A stretch of 64,000 nt of DNA from Saccharopolyspora galaxeae (GCF_016526145.1 NZ_JADDUE010000004.1:372001-436000); one strand, 5' to 3'; positions 20,113 to 34,120 are shown, numbered from the stretch's first letter. Translations and numbers: made by a program. The notes: generated by a model from the sequence alone, not told the origin.

Positions 20113-20802
20113 TCAGTGCAGGAAGAACAGCACTCCGGCGGAAGAACCGGCCGCGATCAGCAGGCAGATGATTCCGCTGACCACCGGGTGCCGGAACCAG
20201 GAACGGCCGTTGTCCAGCGCGGCCCTGCCCGGTCCGATGAACATCAGGCCGACCGCGAGCGCGGCCAGCACCACGTTGTACTCGTAACCGTCCGGCGAGA
20301 AGAATCCGTCGCCGAGTCTGGTGCCGATCACCGCGCTGGCCATCACCCCTGCGATGCCGGCCGCGGCCAGCGGGGTGAACAGGCCGAGCACCAGCAGCGC
20401 GCCCGCACCGAGTTCGGTGCCGCCGGTGACCAGCGAGAGGATCTGGCTCTGCTGGAATCCGGATTTCGCCAGCGACTGCGCGAATGCCTCGGGGCCGCTG
20501 CCGCCGAGCACGCCGAACAGTTTCTGCGCGCCGTGCGCGGCGAAGATCCCGCCGAGCACCAGCCGGATGACCAGCAGGCCGAAGTCCGCGCCCGCGTTCC
20601 AGCCGAACTGCTTTCGCTGCGGCGGCAGCGGCTCGTAGTAGTCGTCCTCGTAGCGGCGGTCGACCACCGACGTTGCCGTGCCGTCGCTGTAGGCGGCGTC
20701 GTCGTAGTAGTTGTACGTTCCGGGACCCGAACCTTCGGTGTCCCGCACGCGATCGTCGCGGTGTGCGCCCCCGCCGCTCGGGCGCTCGTCGTGAATGCTC
20801 AC
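20113..20802 (-). CDS. DoxX family membrane protein
   Basis: A 229-aa protein with a polar Tyr/Asp-rich N-terminus of about 80 residues. A four-helix DoxX domain follows: FGLLVIRLVLGGIFAAHGAQ, ILSLVTGGTELGAGALLVLG, AAGIAGVMASAVIG, and a final helix before LFFLH. The HGAQKLFG motif is typical. The M. tuberculosis counterpart (Rv3005c) sits in the same place next to cfp6 and takes part in a membrane oxidative-stress complex with superoxide dismutase. GTG 20802 is the best start, though it lacks a clear ribosome site. Confidence 0.85.
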   Translation of the reverse strand: MSIHDERPSGGGAHRDDRVRDTEGSGPGTYNYYDDAAYSDGTATSVVDRRYEDDYYEPLPPQRKQFGWNAGADFGLLVIRLVLGGIFAAHGAQKLFGVLGGSGPEAFAQSLAKSGFQQSQILSLVTGGTELGAGALLVLGLFTPLAAAGIAGVMASAVIGTRLGDGFFSPDGYEYNVVLAALAVGLMFIGPGRAALDNGRSWFRHPVVSGIICLLIAAGSSAGVLFFLH

Positions 20803-21129
20803 GGCGCTGGAGGTTAAGCCATCCCAAGCACAAAAAGCGACCCTTTCGAGTGAAGATTTCGCGACGTCCTTGCGCCGGGTTCCGACGCTTGGCGGAATCC
20901 CGCCGAAAGCCTCCGCATTCGCCGCATTCCGCAGCGCGCCCGCGCACTGCTCGTATCGGTTCGCATTCCCGCCGTAGAAGGTTGCAACCCGCCACCAGGT
21001 GTATTTGCTGCATTCGGCCCTAACCCGGCGGCCGGGCAGAGCGCGGACGAATTCCATTCGGTTTCCGGGAGGCGGAACGCCGGGGCTGCTCACCGGACGT
21101 TCACGGACCGGCCGATACCCTCGTGCCCC
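20803..21129. other. Divergent intergenic region, DoxX / lppZ-like
   Basis: About 327 bp between divergent genes, somewhat less GC-rich than the coding DNA. It must contain both promoters. No leader peptide, strong palindrome or credible small gene was found. Confidence 0.4.
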
Positions 21130-22305
21130 GTGGCAGCCTCGAACCGCGCGAACCGCACGACCCGCCGCCTGCGGACGGCCGCGGGTGCGCTGCTCGTCGC
21201 GGCCGCGTTCGCCGGTTGCGCCCAGTTCCCGAACGAGCACCCGAACGCCTGGAAAGACCAGCCGTCGCTGGAACCGCAGGCCGGACCGCAGCCGTCGATC
21301 GAGCAACCGCCGCCACCACCGCCACCGCCCGGGCAGCCGGTGCCCGAGGAACCGGCCGTTCCGGAAGGCTGCGTGGACCCTGATCCGTCGGTCGTCGCTA
21401 CCTGCTTGTCCCCGGTCGGCGCGGTCGCGGTGCTGCCGGACGGGCAGAGCGCGCTGGTCGCCGAACGCGACACCGGCCGGGTGCTGCGAGTGCGCAAGGA
21501 CAGCGAACCGGTGGAGGTCGCCCGCGTCCCGGTCGACTCGTCCGGCGACGGAGGGCTGACCGGGCTCGCGCTGTCCCCCAGTTACCAGGAGGACGAGCTC
21601 TTCTACGCCTACGCCAGCACCGGCGGCGGCAACCAGGTCCTGCGCGTGGCGCCGGGCGACCGGCCGAAACCGGTGCTGACCGGCATCCCGAAGGGCGGCT
21701 CCGGCAATTCCGGCGCGCTGCTCGACGACGGCCAGGGCGGGCTGCTGGTGGCCACCGGCGATGCGGGCGATCCGGCGAACGCCGCGGACCCGGCTTCGCT
21801 GGCGGGCAAGGTGCTGCGCATCGACGCGTTCGGCGCGCCAGCGCCCGGCAACCCCGATCCGGCGTCGCCGGTGGTGGCCTCCGGGGTGACCAGTCCCGGC
21901 GGGCTGTGCGGATCGGCCGCGGCCGGGATCTGGCTGACCGACCGGGACGCCTCCCGCGACTCGCTGCACCGCGTGCAACCGGGTCAGCCGGTGGGGTCGG
22001 CGGTGTGGAGCTGGCCGGACCGGCCCGGAGTCGCCGGATGCGCCGCGGCGCCGAACGGGATCGTGGTGGCGTTGCGCGAGGCCGCGGCGCTGTACACGCT
22101 CACGCCCGGGCCCGGCGGTTCGATCACCGGGGAACCCGCCAAGGTCATGGAGAACACCTACGGCCGGTTCTCCGCCGCGGCGATGAGCAAGGACGGGCAG
22201 CTCTGGCTGGGCACCGCGAACAAATCCGGTGGCCGCCCGGTACCCAGCGACGACCGGGTGCTGCGCATCGACCCGCCGAGCGGCGGCACCGCGGGCAAGG
22301 ACTGA
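21130..22305 (+). CDS. LppZ-like lipoprotein, soluble glucose/sorbosone dehydrogenase fold
   Basis: A 391-aa exported lipoprotein. The signal peptide has twin Arg residues, a hydrophobic core and the lipobox AFAGC at about residue 33. A Pro-rich linker with eight consecutive prolines follows. The rest is a six-bladed beta-propeller of the GSDH/PQQ sugar dehydrogenase type (GDGGLTGLALSP, GGLLVATGDAGD, GKVLRIDAFG). It is the positional orthologue of M. tuberculosis LppZ (Rv3006). Whether it binds PQQ or has activity is unknown. GTG 21130 is the start. Confidence 0.82.
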   Translation: MAASNRANRTTRRLRTAAGALLVAAAFAGCAQFPNEHPNAWKDQPSLEPQAGPQPSIEQPPPPPPPPGQPVPEEPAVPEGCVDPDPSVVATCLSPVGAVAVLPDGQSALVAERDTGRVLRVRKDSEPVEVARVPVDSSGDGGLTGLALSPSYQEDELFYAYASTGGGNQVLRVAPGDRPKPVLTGIPKGGSGNSGALLDDGQGGLLVATGDAGDPANAADPASLAGKVLRIDAFGAPAPGNPDPASPVVASGVTSPGGLCGSAAAGIWLTDRDASRDSLHRVQPGQPVGSAVWSWPDRPGVAGCAAAPNGIVVALREAAALYTLTPGPGGSITGEPAKVMENTYGRFSAAAMSKDGQLWLGTANKSGGRPVPSDDRVLRIDPPSGGTAGKD

Positions 22306-22525
22306 GCGTTCGAGGTCTTCGCCGAAGATTCGGCTACCCGGCGGAATCACCGTCCTCGCTGACGGGCCACCGCAGCGGAAGGCTCCCCCGTCGTTCACCC
22401 GGCAGGCAGCGAGCTCGCGCCGCCATGCGTGGCGCACCTGACGCGGCCGCGCCGCTCGTGGTCCACTCAGGACACTCCGCCGCGCGTGATCGGGACCGCG
22501 GCGCGATGCCGGACGGGGACCCGCG

Positions 22526-24022
<1,497 letters not shown>

Positions 24023-24036
24023 CCCGGTCCCTCGAC

Positions 24037-24078
24037 GAGTGAACGGACTCCAGCCGGACCAACGAGCCGCTCGCTCGG
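24037..24078. repeat. Dispersed palindromic element, degenerate copy C1
   Basis: GAGTGAACGGACTC, then a shortened centre and GAGCCGCTCGCTCGG. It lies 15 bp after the antiporter stop and is a worn copy of the same family. Confidence 0.6.
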
Positions 24079-24122
24079 AACCGCTCTCCGCCGGCCGGGT
24101 AGCGCGTGCGCGGGTCCGCAAT

Positions 24123-24175
24123 GAGTGAACGGCCCGTTGGTCCAATCTGGTCGGACCAACAGGCCGTTCACTCGG
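24123..24175. repeat. Dispersed palindromic element, copy C2 (near perfect)
   Basis: The arms GAGTGAACGGCCCGTTGGTC and GACCAACAGGCCGTTCACTC are complementary apart from one position, across a short centre. It is followed by a run of A residues, so for the minus strand it resembles a terminator of gatB in the wrong orientation, and for the plus strand it ends antiporter transcripts. Confidence 0.9.
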
Positions 24176-24211
24176 AAAAAGTCACCGGTGCGGGAGCGCC
24201 GGAGTGGCGGC

Positions 24212-25717
24212 TCACTGCCCGCAGGCGGCGAGGATGAGTTCGCGGACGCGCTTGGCGTCGGCCTTGCCGCCGGTCGCCTTCATGACCGCGCCGACGACCG
24301 CACCCGCGGCCTGCACCTTGCCGCCGCGGATCTTCTCGACCACGTCCGGCTGCGCGGCCAGCGCCTCGTCCACCGCGGCCTGCAGCTCGGAGTCGTCGGA
24401 GACGACCTCCAGCCCTTGGGCGGCCACGACCTCGTCCGGCTCGCCCTGCCCGTCGAGCACGCCGTCGACGACCTGGCGCGCCAGCTTGTGCGTCAGCTTT
24501 CCTTCGGTGACCAGCTCGACCACCCGCGCGACCTGCGCGGGCTGGATCGGCAGCTCGCCGAGCTCGACGCCGCGGGTGTTGGCCTGCTGGGACAGGTAGG
24601 CCACCCACCAGGACCGCGCCTCGGACGGCGCCGCACCGGCGTCCACAGTGGATGCGACCAGGTCCAGCGCGCCCGCGTTGACCAGGTCGCGCAGTTCCTC
24701 ATCGGACAGCGACCACTCCTGCTGGATGCGCTTGCGCCGCTCCCAGGGCAGTTCCGGCAGCGTCTGGGACAGCTCGCCGACCCACTCGCGGGACGGGGCG
24801 ATCGGCACCAGGTCCGGCTCCGGGAAGTAGCGGTAGTCCTCCGAGGTCTCCTTCGGCCGACCGGCCGAAGTCGCCGCGGAAGCCTCGTCGAAGTGCCGCG
24901 TCTCCTGCTTGATCTCGCCGCCGGAGACCAGCACCGCCGCGTGCCGCCGCATCTCGTAGCGCACCGCCCGCTCGACGCTGCGCAGCGAGTTCACGTTCTT
25001 CGTCTCGGTGCGGGTGCCGAACTCCGCCGCGTCCTTGGCCATCAGCGACACGTTCGCGTCGCAGCGCAGCGAGCCCTGGTCCATCCGCACGTCGGAGACC
25101 TCCAGCGAGCGCAGCAGGTCCCGCAGCGCGGCCACGTAGGCCCGCGCCACCTCGGGCGCGCGTTCGCCTGCGCCGGTGATCGGCTTGGTGACGATCTCGA
25201 TCAGCGGCACCCCGGCCCGGTTGTAGTCCAGCAGCGAGTGCTCGGCGCCGTGGATCCGCCCGGTGGCACCGCCGACGTGCAGCGACTTGCCGGTGTCCTC
25301 CTCCATGTGCGCGCGCTCGATCTCGACGCGGAAGGTCTCCCCGTCGTCGAGCGCCACGTCGAGGTGGCCGTCGAAGACGATCGGCTCGTCGTACTGCGAG
25401 GTCTGGAAGTTCTTCGGCATGTCCGGGTAGAAGTAGTTCTTCCGCGCGAACCGGCACCACTCGGCGACCTGGCAGTTCAGCGCGAGCCCGATCCGGATCG
25501 CCGATTCCACCGCTTTGCCGTTGACCACCGGCAGCGCACCGGGCAGGCCCAGGCACACCGGGCAGACCTGGGTGTTCGGTTCGGCGCCGAAGGCGTTGGC
25601 GCAGCCGCAGAACATCTTGGTGGCCGTGGACAGCTCCACGTGCACCTCGAGGCCCAGCACCGGGTCGAACCGCTCCAGGACCTCCTCGTAGTCCATGATC
25701 TCGGCGACCGCGGTCAC
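24212..25717 (-). CDS. gatB: Aspartyl/glutamyl-tRNA amidotransferase subunit B
   Basis: The kinase subunit of GatCAB, which phosphorylates Glu-tRNA-Gln (or Asp-tRNA-Asn) so GatA-derived ammonia can amidate it. The 501-aa chain has the GatB opening [20 protein letters not shown] and the zinc-type [11 protein letters not shown] region (seen as [15 protein letters not shown]). The tail domain ends [11 protein letters not shown] 25717 overlaps the stop of the small upstream gene by four bases (GTGA). It is the last gene of gatC-gatA-small ORF-gatB. Confidence 0.97.
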   Translation of the reverse strand: MTAVAEIMDYEEVLERFDPVLGLEVHVELSTATKMFCGCANAFGAEPNTQVCPVCLGLPGALPVVNGKAVESAIRIGLALNCQVAEWCRFARKNYFYPDMPKNFQTSQYDEPIVFDGHLDVALDDGETFRVEIERAHMEEDTGKSLHVGGATGRIHGAEHSLLDYNRAGVPLIEIVTKPITGAGERAPEVARAYVAALRDLLRSLEVSDVRMDQGSLRCDANVSLMAKDAAEFGTRTETKNVNSLRSVERAVRYEMRRHAAVLVSGGEIKQETRHFDEASAATSAGRPKETSEDYRYFPEPDLVPIAPSREWVGELSQTLPELPWERRKRIQQEWSLSDEELRDLVNAGALDLVASTVDAGAAPSEARSWWVAYLSQQANTRGVELGELPIQPAQVARVVELVTEGKLTHKLARQVVDGVLDGQGEPDEVVAAQGLEVVSDDSELQAAVDEALAAQPDVVEKIRGGKVQAAGAVVGAVMKATGGKADAKRVRELILAACGQ

Positions 25718-25911
25718 TTCGCGTCCTCCCCCTTGCGCAGCGTGCGGATCGCCAGCGCGGTGCCGGTGACCAGGCCGAGCGCGGTGATGATCGAGTCGGC
25801 CATCGCCAGCTTGTCGTTGTTGGCCTTGGCGTCGCGGATGCTCGCGCGCAGCCCGAAGGCCGCCGACAGCACCGACGCGAGCTGGATCACTGCCTTGATC
25901 TTCGAGTTCAT
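25714..25911 (-). CDS. Small membrane protein inside the gat operon (65 aa)
   Basis: ATG 25911 overlaps the gatA stop as TGATG, and its own stop overlaps the gatB GTG, so it is translationally locked into the operon. The N-terminus is basic. There is one clear hydrophobic stretch near residues 42-58 ([18 protein letters not shown]) and a weaker one near 8-20. A small gene at this position also occurs in Streptomyces, as I recall. No function is known; it could tether or tune the amidotransferase. Confidence 0.8.
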   Translation of the reverse strand: MNSKIKAVIQLASVLSAAFGLRASIRDAKANNDKLAMADSIITALGLVTGTALAIRTLRKGEDAK

Positions 25912-27446
25912 CACGCCACCTCCAGGGCGGGAATGCGGTCGATCAGCGGGCCGCCCTGGGCGGCGTCGCGGGCGGTCTCGTAGGCCGCGCCGACCCGGTA
26001 GAGCCGGTCGTCGGCCAGCGCCGGGGCCATGATCTGCAGTCCCACCGGCATTCCGTCCTCATCGGACAGTCCACTGGGGACGCTCATGGCGGCGTTGCCC
26101 GCCAGGTTCACCGGAATCGTGCACAGGTCCGCCAGGTACATCGCCAGCGGATCGTCGGAGCGCTCACCGATCTCGAACGCGGTGGTCGGCGTGGTCGGCG
26201 AGACCAGCACGTCCACCTGCTCGAACGCGGCGGTGAAGTCGCGGGAGATCAGCGTGCGGACCTTCTGCGCCTGGCCGTAGTAGGCGTCGTAGTAGCCGGA
26301 CGACAGCGCGTAGGTGCCGAGCATGATCCGGCGCTTGACCTCGGCACCGAACCCGGCTTCGCGGGTCAGCGACATGACTTGCTCGGCGCTGCGCTCCCCG
26401 TCGTCGCCGACGCGCAGGCCGTAGCGCATCGCGTCGAACCGGGCCAGGTTGGACGACGCCTCGCTCGGCGCGATCAGGTAGTAGGCGCCGAGCGCGTAGT
26501 CGAAGTGCGGGCAGGAGATCTCCACGACCTCAGCGCCCAGCTTCGACAGCTGCTCCACCGCGGCGCGGAACGAACGCTCCACCCCGGGCTGGTAGCCCTC
26601 ACCGGCGAACTCGCGCACCACGCCGACCTTCACGCCGGTCAGGTCCCCGGCCGCGCCTTCGCGGGCGGCCGCCGCGACCTGCGGCACCGGGGCGTTGATC
26701 GAGGTCGAGTCCATCGGGTCGTGCCCGGCGATCACCTCGTGCAGCATCGCCGCGTCCAGCACCGTGCGCGCGCACGGCCCTGGCTGGTCCAGCGAGGACG
26801 AGAACGCCACCAGGCCGTAGCGGGAAACGCCGCCGTAGGTCGGTTTCACGCCGACCGTGCCGGTCACCGCGCCCGGCTGGCGGATCGAGCCGCCGGTGTC
26901 GGTGCCGATCGCCAGCGGCGCCTCGAACGCGGCCAGCGCCGCCGCCGAACCGCCGCCCGAGCCGCCGGGGATGCGCTCGGTGTTCCACGGGTTGCGGGTG
27001 GGGCCGTAGGCGGAGTTCTCGGTGGACGAGCCCATCGCGAACTCGTCCATGTTGGTCTTGCCGAGCACCACCACACCGGCCTCGCGCAGCCGCTGCGCCA
27101 CCGTGGAGTCGTACGGCGGGACCCAGCCCTCCAGCATCTTCGAGCCGCAGGTGGTGGGCATGTCGCCGGTGGCGAACACGTCCTTGAGCGCCAGCGGCAC
27201 GCCAGCCAGCGGGGAAGCCGACCGGCCGGCGGCGCGGTCCTCGTCGGCCTTGTTCGCGGCATCGAGCGCACCGTCGGCGTCCACGTGCAGGAAGGCGTGC
27301 ACGTTGCCGTCCACGCCGGAGATGCGGTCCAGGTGGGCGCGGGTGGCCTCGACCGAACTCACCTCGCCGGCGGCCAGCTCGGCTGCCAGCTCCGCGGCGG
27401 TCAGGCCGGTCAGGGCCGAGTCGCCGCCGGTCGCGGTCTGGGTCAT
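25911..27446 (-). CDS. gatA: Aspartyl/glutamyl-tRNA amidotransferase subunit A
   Basis: The glutaminase subunit of GatCAB. It is a 511-aa amidase-signature enzyme with the Ser-cisSer-Lys triad: the Lys in PLALKDVF, the Gly/Ser-rich segment [21 protein letters not shown], and the nucleophile region [14 protein letters not shown] 27446 overlaps the gatC stop as TGATG. The operon presence fits an organism that makes Gln-tRNA (or Asn-tRNA) indirectly. Confidence 0.97.
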   Translation of the reverse strand: MTQTATGGDSALTGLTAAELAAELAAGEVSSVEATRAHLDRISGVDGNVHAFLHVDADGALDAANKADEDRAAGRSASPLAGVPLALKDVFATGDMPTTCGSKMLEGWVPPYDSTVAQRLREAGVVVLGKTNMDEFAMGSSTENSAYGPTRNPWNTERIPGGSGGGSAAALAAFEAPLAIGTDTGGSIRQPGAVTGTVGVKPTYGGVSRYGLVAFSSSLDQPGPCARTVLDAAMLHEVIAGHDPMDSTSINAPVPQVAAAAREGAAGDLTGVKVGVVREFAGEGYQPGVERSFRAAVEQLSKLGAEVVEISCPHFDYALGAYYLIAPSEASSNLARFDAMRYGLRVGDDGERSAEQVMSLTREAGFGAEVKRRIMLGTYALSSGYYDAYYGQAQKVRTLISRDFTAAFEQVDVLVSPTTPTTAFEIGERSDDPLAMYLADLCTIPVNLAGNAAMSVPSGLSDEDGMPVGLQIMAPALADDRLYRVGAAYETARDAAQGGPLIDRIPALEVA

Positions 27447-27745
27447 CACGCCTCCTCGTTCAAGATCCGCGGGACGCGGAACCGGTTCTCCTCGGCCGCG
27501 GGCGCGCCGTCCAGCGCGGCCTCGCGCGGCAGGCTGGGCCGCACCACGTCTTCGCGGAACACGTTGGTCACCGGCACCGCGTGCGAAGTCGGGGGGATGT
27601 CCTGCGCGGCGACCTCCCCGACGCGGGCCACCGATTCGAGGATCACGTCGAGCTGACCGGCGAAGGTGTCGAGCTCCTGCTCGGTGACCGCCAGCCTGGC
27701 CAGGCCGGCGAGGTGCGCGACCTCGTCGCGGGAGATCTTGGACAC
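27446..27745 (-). CDS. gatC: Aspartyl/glutamyl-tRNA amidotransferase subunit C
   Basis: A 99-aa stabilising subunit wrapped around GatA. The opening [20 protein letters not shown] and the ending [10 protein letters not shown] are standard for the family. GTG 27745 is preceded by AGGGAG at 7 bp and matches the family length; the frame runs further upstream but without family similarity. It is the first gene of the operon. Confidence 0.95.
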   Translation of the reverse strand: MSKISRDEVAHLAGLARLAVTEQELDTFAGQLDVILESVARVGEVAAQDIPPTSHAVPVTNVFREDVVRPSLPREAALDGAPAAEENRFRVPRILNEEA

Positions 27746-28165
27746 TGCGAAGGCTCCCTGGTCATGTCCGGTATCACGGGTTGTCCTCAGTCTATTGCCG
27801 AGCCCGCATGGCCCCGGCCAGGGGGCGAACCCGGTCGTCACCCCGTGTCACCGCTGCGCCGCGGAGCGGCAGCGCAGGCCCCTTCCGCCTGCTCGCCACT
27901 TCGCCGCATCGGCCCCCCTCGGCTGACGGCCGCGCGTGTCGGCCGCCCTCTCCGGAACAGCAGCGGCGGACCGCTTCATCGGGGTCAATGCGGCCTTCGC
28001 GGGTAAGCCGGGCAGCGCGGGAAGGTGCAACGACGACCTCGCGTTGCACTACACGAACGGCGGGCGCACCGCTAGGGTGCGGTGTCTGCCACAATTTGGC
28101 CCGCCTGCTGCTCGCACGGCGGCCCTGGTGAGCGGCCGTGCGTCGCGGGGAGCGCGGACGGCGAG
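27746..28165. other. Divergent promoter region gatC / ACT protein
   Basis: 420 bp between divergent genes. A TAGGGT -10-like hexamer lies about 90 bp before the ACT-protein start, with a weak -35. Otherwise I see nothing: no stable hairpin and no credible small gene. Confidence 0.4.
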
Positions 28166-28852
28166 GTGCCGCGCACGAAGCTGGAGGCGTTGAGTCCGGT
28201 GTCCTTCCTGATCCGGGTTCAGATACCGGACCGCCCGGGGATCCTCGGGGCGGTGGCGAGTGCGCTGGGCGAGATCGGAGCAGACATACTCAGCGTCGAC
28301 GTGGTCGAGCGGGCCTCGGACGTGGCCATCGACGACATGGTGGTGGAACTGCCGTCCGGTCGCCTGCCGGACATCCTGATCACCGCCGCGGAGTCCATCG
28401 ACGGGGTCGAGGTCGACGCGGTCCGGCCGTACGCGGGCGTGCTGGACACCCACCGCGAGCTGGAGCTGGTCGAGGACATCGCCGCCGAGCCCGGCAACGG
28501 CCTGCAGATCTTCGCCGAGGGCGTGCCGAAGATCATCCGCTCCGGCTGGGCGATCGTGTTCGGGCACCACTCGGGCGGTGCCGAACAACTGGCCGCGAGT
28601 TCGTCCGCACCGCAGCAGGGCTACCTGGAGCTGCCGTGGCTGCCGCTGCCGCGCGCCACGATCCTGGACGGCGACGAGGGCTGGGTGCCGGAAACCTGGC
28701 AGGAACTCGGCACCGAACTGGCGGCGACCCCGATCGGCAAACCGGATCGCGTGCTGCTGGCCGGACGCCCCGGTGGCCCGATGTTCCGCGCCGCCGAGGT
28801 CGCGCGCCTCGCGCACCTGGCGGGCATCGTCTCGGTGGTCCTGGACGACTGA
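28166..28852 (+). CDS. ACT-domain protein (Rv3013-like)
   Basis: A 228-aa protein with an N-terminal ACT domain (FLIRVQIPDRPGILGAVASA, residues 12-31) likely to bind an amino acid. A second, longer domain is conserved with M. tuberculosis Rv3013, which has the same position between gatC and ligA. It ends LAHLAGIVSVVLDD. GTG 28166 is chosen because upstream in-frame residues are not ACT-like. A sensor of amino-acid supply linked to the gat operon is possible but unproven. Confidence 0.85.
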   Translation: MPRTKLEALSPVSFLIRVQIPDRPGILGAVASALGEIGADILSVDVVERASDVAIDDMVVELPSGRLPDILITAAESIDGVEVDAVRPYAGVLDTHRELELVEDIAAEPGNGLQIFAEGVPKIIRSGWAIVFGHHSGGAEQLAASSSAPQQGYLELPWLPLPRATILDGDEGWVPETWQELGTELAATPIGKPDRVLLAGRPGGPMFRAAEVARLAHLAGIVSVVLDD

Positions 28853-29263
28853 TCAGTCCAGTGCAGACCGCACCCGAAGCTCGGTAGCGATATCCGCCAG
28901 CAACGCGTAGTCACGGTCTCGATGAACCAGCGTTGCGCCAGTTCGGATGGCGACCGCAGCGATCAGGCAGTCGACCATGGAGCGGACAGTGTTCCCGTTG
29001 CGGCGCACCTGCCTGTAGAGGTCGGCCGCCACGAAGAAATCTGTGGTCGGCTGAACGCCAAGCTGCGCGAAGCGGTTCAACGTCCCTTCGATCCGAGCCA
29101 GCCGAGTTCCCACGGCTCCGGCTCGCAGTTCCATGATCACAGGCTCTGTGGTGGCGATGCAGTCGGTGTCCTGCCCCAAGTCCTTCATGACGTCGTGGGA
29201 TCCACCGGGAATCCCGCGAAGAAAGTCGATCCAGACCGACGTATCGACGAGATACTGCTTCAT
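28853..29263 (-). CDS. vapC: VapC-type PIN-domain ribonuclease toxin
   Basis: A 136-aa PIN nuclease that probably cleaves a tRNA or rRNA when freed from VapB. The catalytic acids are visible: Asp7 in [10 protein letters not shown], a Glu in [10 protein letters not shown], and the Asp cluster in VDCLIAA and [10 protein letters not shown]. Its ATG overlaps the vapB stop by four bases (ATGA). The codon use is less GC-biased than its neighbours, consistent with acquisition by transfer. It ends right beside the convergent ACT gene. Confidence 0.92.
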   Translation of the reverse strand: MKQYLVDTSVWIDFLRGIPGGSHDVMKDLGQDTDCIATTEPVIMELRAGAVGTRLARIEGTLNRFAQLGVQPTTDFFVAADLYRQVRRNGNTVRSMVDCLIAAVAIRTGATLVHRDRDYALLADIATELRVRSALD

Positions 29264-29469
29264 ACCTGCTCCGGAGCATCGTCGCGGATCTCGTTGAGAT
29301 CGCCATCCCAGCCGATCCCTTCCAGCGCGAAGAACTCCTCGCTGGTCACTTTAGGACCGACAAGTCTGCGCAACGCGACGTCGACCGCTTCGCGCTTGGT
29401 CGTCAGGCCGTACCGGTGCATCGCGGCTTCGACCAGTTCATCGTCTATATCGATGTTTGTGCGGCTCAT
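29260..29469 (-). CDS. vapB: VapB-type antitoxin
   Basis: A 69-aa antitoxin of the type [17 protein letters not shown], with a short N-terminal DNA-binding strand and helix and [16 protein letters not shown]. The C-terminal half should wrap VapC. It is first in the vapBC pair. Two GTGTAT direct repeats occur just before the ATG and could be the autoregulatory site or part of the promoter. Confidence 0.9.
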   Translation of the reverse strand: MSRTNIDIDDELVEAAMHRYGLTTKREAVDVALRRLVGPKVTSEEFFALEGIGWDGDLNEIRDDAPEQV

Positions 29470-29531
29470 ACACCAACAATACACATCAACGCGAGTAGAG
29501 CGACAGGCGGCATCCGCGACAGGCCGAGGCT

Positions 29532-30125
29532 CTACCCGAACAGCGCGTTCAGGTGGTAGTTCAGCACGGTTCGGGCGGAGTCGGCGGTGCGCTGGCCGAC
29601 CAGGACCGTGGTTCCGAGGCCGTGGCCGAGGGCCAACAGCCGGGCGGATTCGATCGCCGGGTCGGCGCTCGCGAGCAGTTCGCCGTTCTCCCGCGCCCGC
29701 GTAAGCAGGCCGGTGAGCTGCTCCTCCAGCCGTTGCGGGCCCTCGACGAACGGCTGCGCGGACAGCTCGGCGTCGGTCATCGCCAGCGCCGCGAACGAAG
29801 TCCACACCAGGTGGAACGCCCGGCTCGCCTCGTCGGTGGGCAGCGCTTCGGCGAGCAGTTCCGCGACCAGCTCGCGGGTCGACCCGCCGCGAGCGCGCAT
29901 CCGCTCCGCCCACCGCTGGTGGCTGCGTTCTTCCAGGTGCAGCAGAGCGGAGTGCATGAGCTGGGCTTTGCTGTGGAAGTAGTACTGCACCAGCCGCAAC
30001 GAGACGCCGGCCTCGGCGGCGACGGCGCGCATCGTGACCGCGTGCAGCCCTTCCCGCGCGGCCACCCGCACGAGGCCGTCCGCGATCGCGGCTCGGCGCT
30101 GGGCGTGATCGACGGTCTTCGGCAA
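29532..30125 (-). CDS. TetR family transcriptional repressor
   Basis: 197 aa. The N-terminal HTH spans about residues 10-56, with [24 protein letters not shown] as the recognition region. The C-terminal ligand-binding domain is helical. TTG at 30125 is preceded by AGGAG at 5 bp; no better start exists. It is divergent from the MFS exporter gene, with twin palindromes in the 67-bp gap, so it very likely represses the exporter and itself. Confidence 0.9.
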   Translation of the reverse strand: MPKTVDHAQRRAAIADGLVRVAAREGLHAVTMRAVAAEAGVSLRLVQYYFHSKAQLMHSALLHLEERSHQRWAERMRARGGSTRELVAELLAEALPTDEASRAFHLVWTSFAALAMTDAELSAQPFVEGPQRLEEQLTGLLTRARENGELLASADPAIESARLLALGHGLGTTVLVGQRTADSARTVLNYHLNALFG

Positions 30126-30148
30126 TGCTTCTCCTAGCTTCTCCTACG

Positions 30149-30177
30149 TGATACTGCTGTATATGATACTGCTGTAT
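30149..30177. promoter_or_regulatory. Twin TetR operator between repressor and exporter
   Basis: TGATACTGCTGTAT occurs twice, at 30149 and 30164, a 15-bp shift. Each copy holds the palindrome ATAC-TGCT-GTAT. This tandem arrangement lets two repressor dimers bind side by side. It also covers the codons upstream of 30193, which supports the later TTG start for the exporter. Confidence 0.75.
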
Positions 30178-30192
30178 CAAAAAGGGGGAATC

Positions 30193-31566
30193 TTGGATCG
30201 CCGGAGGCTCCTGCTCGCCCTGGCCTGCGCGGCGCAGTTCATCGTCGTGCTGGACGTGTCCGTGGTGAACGTGGCGTTGCCGTCGATCAGCGCTTCACTG
30301 GGTCTCGACGAAACGGTGCTGCCCTGGGTGGTCAACGCCTACGCGCTGGTCTTCGCCGGTTTCCTGCTGATGGGCGGGCGGCTCGCCGACGTGATCGGGC
30401 GCAGGCGCGCGTTCCTCGCCGGGCTCGCGTTGTTCTGCGTGGCCAGCCTGGTGGGCGGGACGGCGGTCGAGCCTGGCGCGCTGATCGCGGCGCGGGCTGT
30501 GCAGGGGCTCGGCGCGGCCGTGCTCGCCCCGGCCACGCTGACGCTGCTGACCACCACGTTCCCCGAGGGGAACGACCGGACCCGAGCGCTGGCGATCTGG
30601 GCCGCCGTCGGAATGGCCGGTGGCACGGCCGGAAATCTCGCGGGCGGAGTGCTCACCGAGTACCTCTCCTGGCGGGCGACGCTGCTGATCAACGTGCCGA
30701 TCGGGGTCGTTGCCGCGCCGCTGGCGCTGAGCCTGCTGGCGCGCGACCGGGCCTCAACGGCTGCACGCCTGGACGTGCCCGGAGCGCTCACCGCCACGGC
30801 CGGTCTGATCACGCTCACGTACGGGATCACGCAACTGCGCGACGCGGATTCGCTCGCCGTTGCGGCGGCGTTCGCGGGCCTGACCCTGCTCGCGCTGTTC
30901 GCAGCGCACGAAGCGCGCCACAGCGATGCCGCCCTGATTCCGGTGCGGCTGTTCCGGCTGCGCGCGGTGTCGGCGGGCAATGTCGTGCTGTTGCTGGCCG
31001 GGGCGTGCCTGAATCCCATGTGGTACTTCCTGTCGCTGGCCATGCAGGAACTCCTGCACTACGGGCCATTGGCGACCGGGCTCGGATTCCTGCCGCACAC
31101 GCTGGTGAGCATCCTGCTGGGCGTGAACGTGGTGCCGAGGCTGATGCGCCACGTCGGCACGCGCGCGCTGATCGCGACGGGTGCGTCGATCAGCGCGGCC
31201 GGGTTCGGCTGGCAGAGCCTGCTGACGCCGGACTCCGGTTACGTGCTCGGGCTGCTCGGGCCGGGGATCCTGATCGCGATCGGCGGCGGACTGCTGAACA
31301 CTCCGATCACGACCGTGGTGACCAGCGGAGTCGCCGCCGAGGACGCGGGCGCGGCATCCGGGCTGATGAACACCACCAAGCAGGTCGGCGGCGCCGTGGG
31401 ACTCGCGGCCGTGGCGGCGGCGACCGCCACCGCCGACCGCGCGCCCGAGGCGCTCGCCGCCGCCTACGGGCACGCGTTCCTGCTGATGACCGGGCTGATG
31501 CTCGCCACAGCGCTCGCCACGGCGATGCTGCCGAGAACGGAGCGCACCGAAGCGGTGGCGAGCTGA
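30193..31566 (+). CDS. MFS drug exporter, DHA2 (14-helix EmrB/QacA) type
   Basis: About 457 aa from TTG 30193, which follows an AAAGGGGGA ribosome site. Proton-driven efflux is expected. The first helix carries [15 protein letters not shown], the DHA2 signature. The loop 2-3 motif is [15 protein letters not shown] and motif C follows helix 5 ([21 protein letters not shown]). An ATG at 30148 would place the operators inside the gene and is less likely. The paired TetR gene suggests induction by the exported compound. Confidence 0.88.
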   Translation: MDRRRLLLALACAAQFIVVLDVSVVNVALPSISASLGLDETVLPWVVNAYALVFAGFLLMGGRLADVIGRRRAFLAGLALFCVASLVGGTAVEPGALIAARAVQGLGAAVLAPATLTLLTTTFPEGNDRTRALAIWAAVGMAGGTAGNLAGGVLTEYLSWRATLLINVPIGVVAAPLALSLLARDRASTAARLDVPGALTATAGLITLTYGITQLRDADSLAVAAAFAGLTLLALFAAHEARHSDAALIPVRLFRLRAVSAGNVVLLLAGACLNPMWYFLSLAMQELLHYGPLATGLGFLPHTLVSILLGVNVVPRLMRHVGTRALIATGASISAAGFGWQSLLTPDSGYVLGLLGPGILIAIGGGLLNTPITTVVTSGVAAEDAGAASGLMNTTKQVGGAVGLAAVAAATATADRAPEALAAAYGHAFLLMTGLMLATALATAMLPRTERTEAVAS

Positions 31567-31644
31567 GCGTTGGGTTCGAGAAGCGGCGTCAGCCGGTTGC
31601 GATGTGCTCAGCCCGGCCACCGGCGCGAACTCCCCGAGCAGCTC

Positions 31645-34044
<2,400 letters not shown>

Positions 34045-34072
34045 TCAGGGGTCGCTGAACGAACGGATCGGC

Positions 34073-34120
34073 GAGCGAACGGGTCGCCCGACTGGTCCGG
34101 GGCGACCGGGTCGCTCACTC
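34073..34120. repeat. Dispersed palindromic element, copy J, overlapping a stop codon
   Basis: GAGCGAACGGGTCGCCC and its near complement ending GGGTCGCTCACTC enclose GACTGGTCC. The right arm contains the stop codon of the next gene (34115-34117), so the element has replaced or abuts the gene end exactly. Confidence 0.7.

Noticed and set aside
24123-24175. Ordinary gene terminator of the antiporter
   Set aside because: The sequence matches a family of dispersed elements at many places, so a repeat is the better primary description, though it may still act as a terminator.
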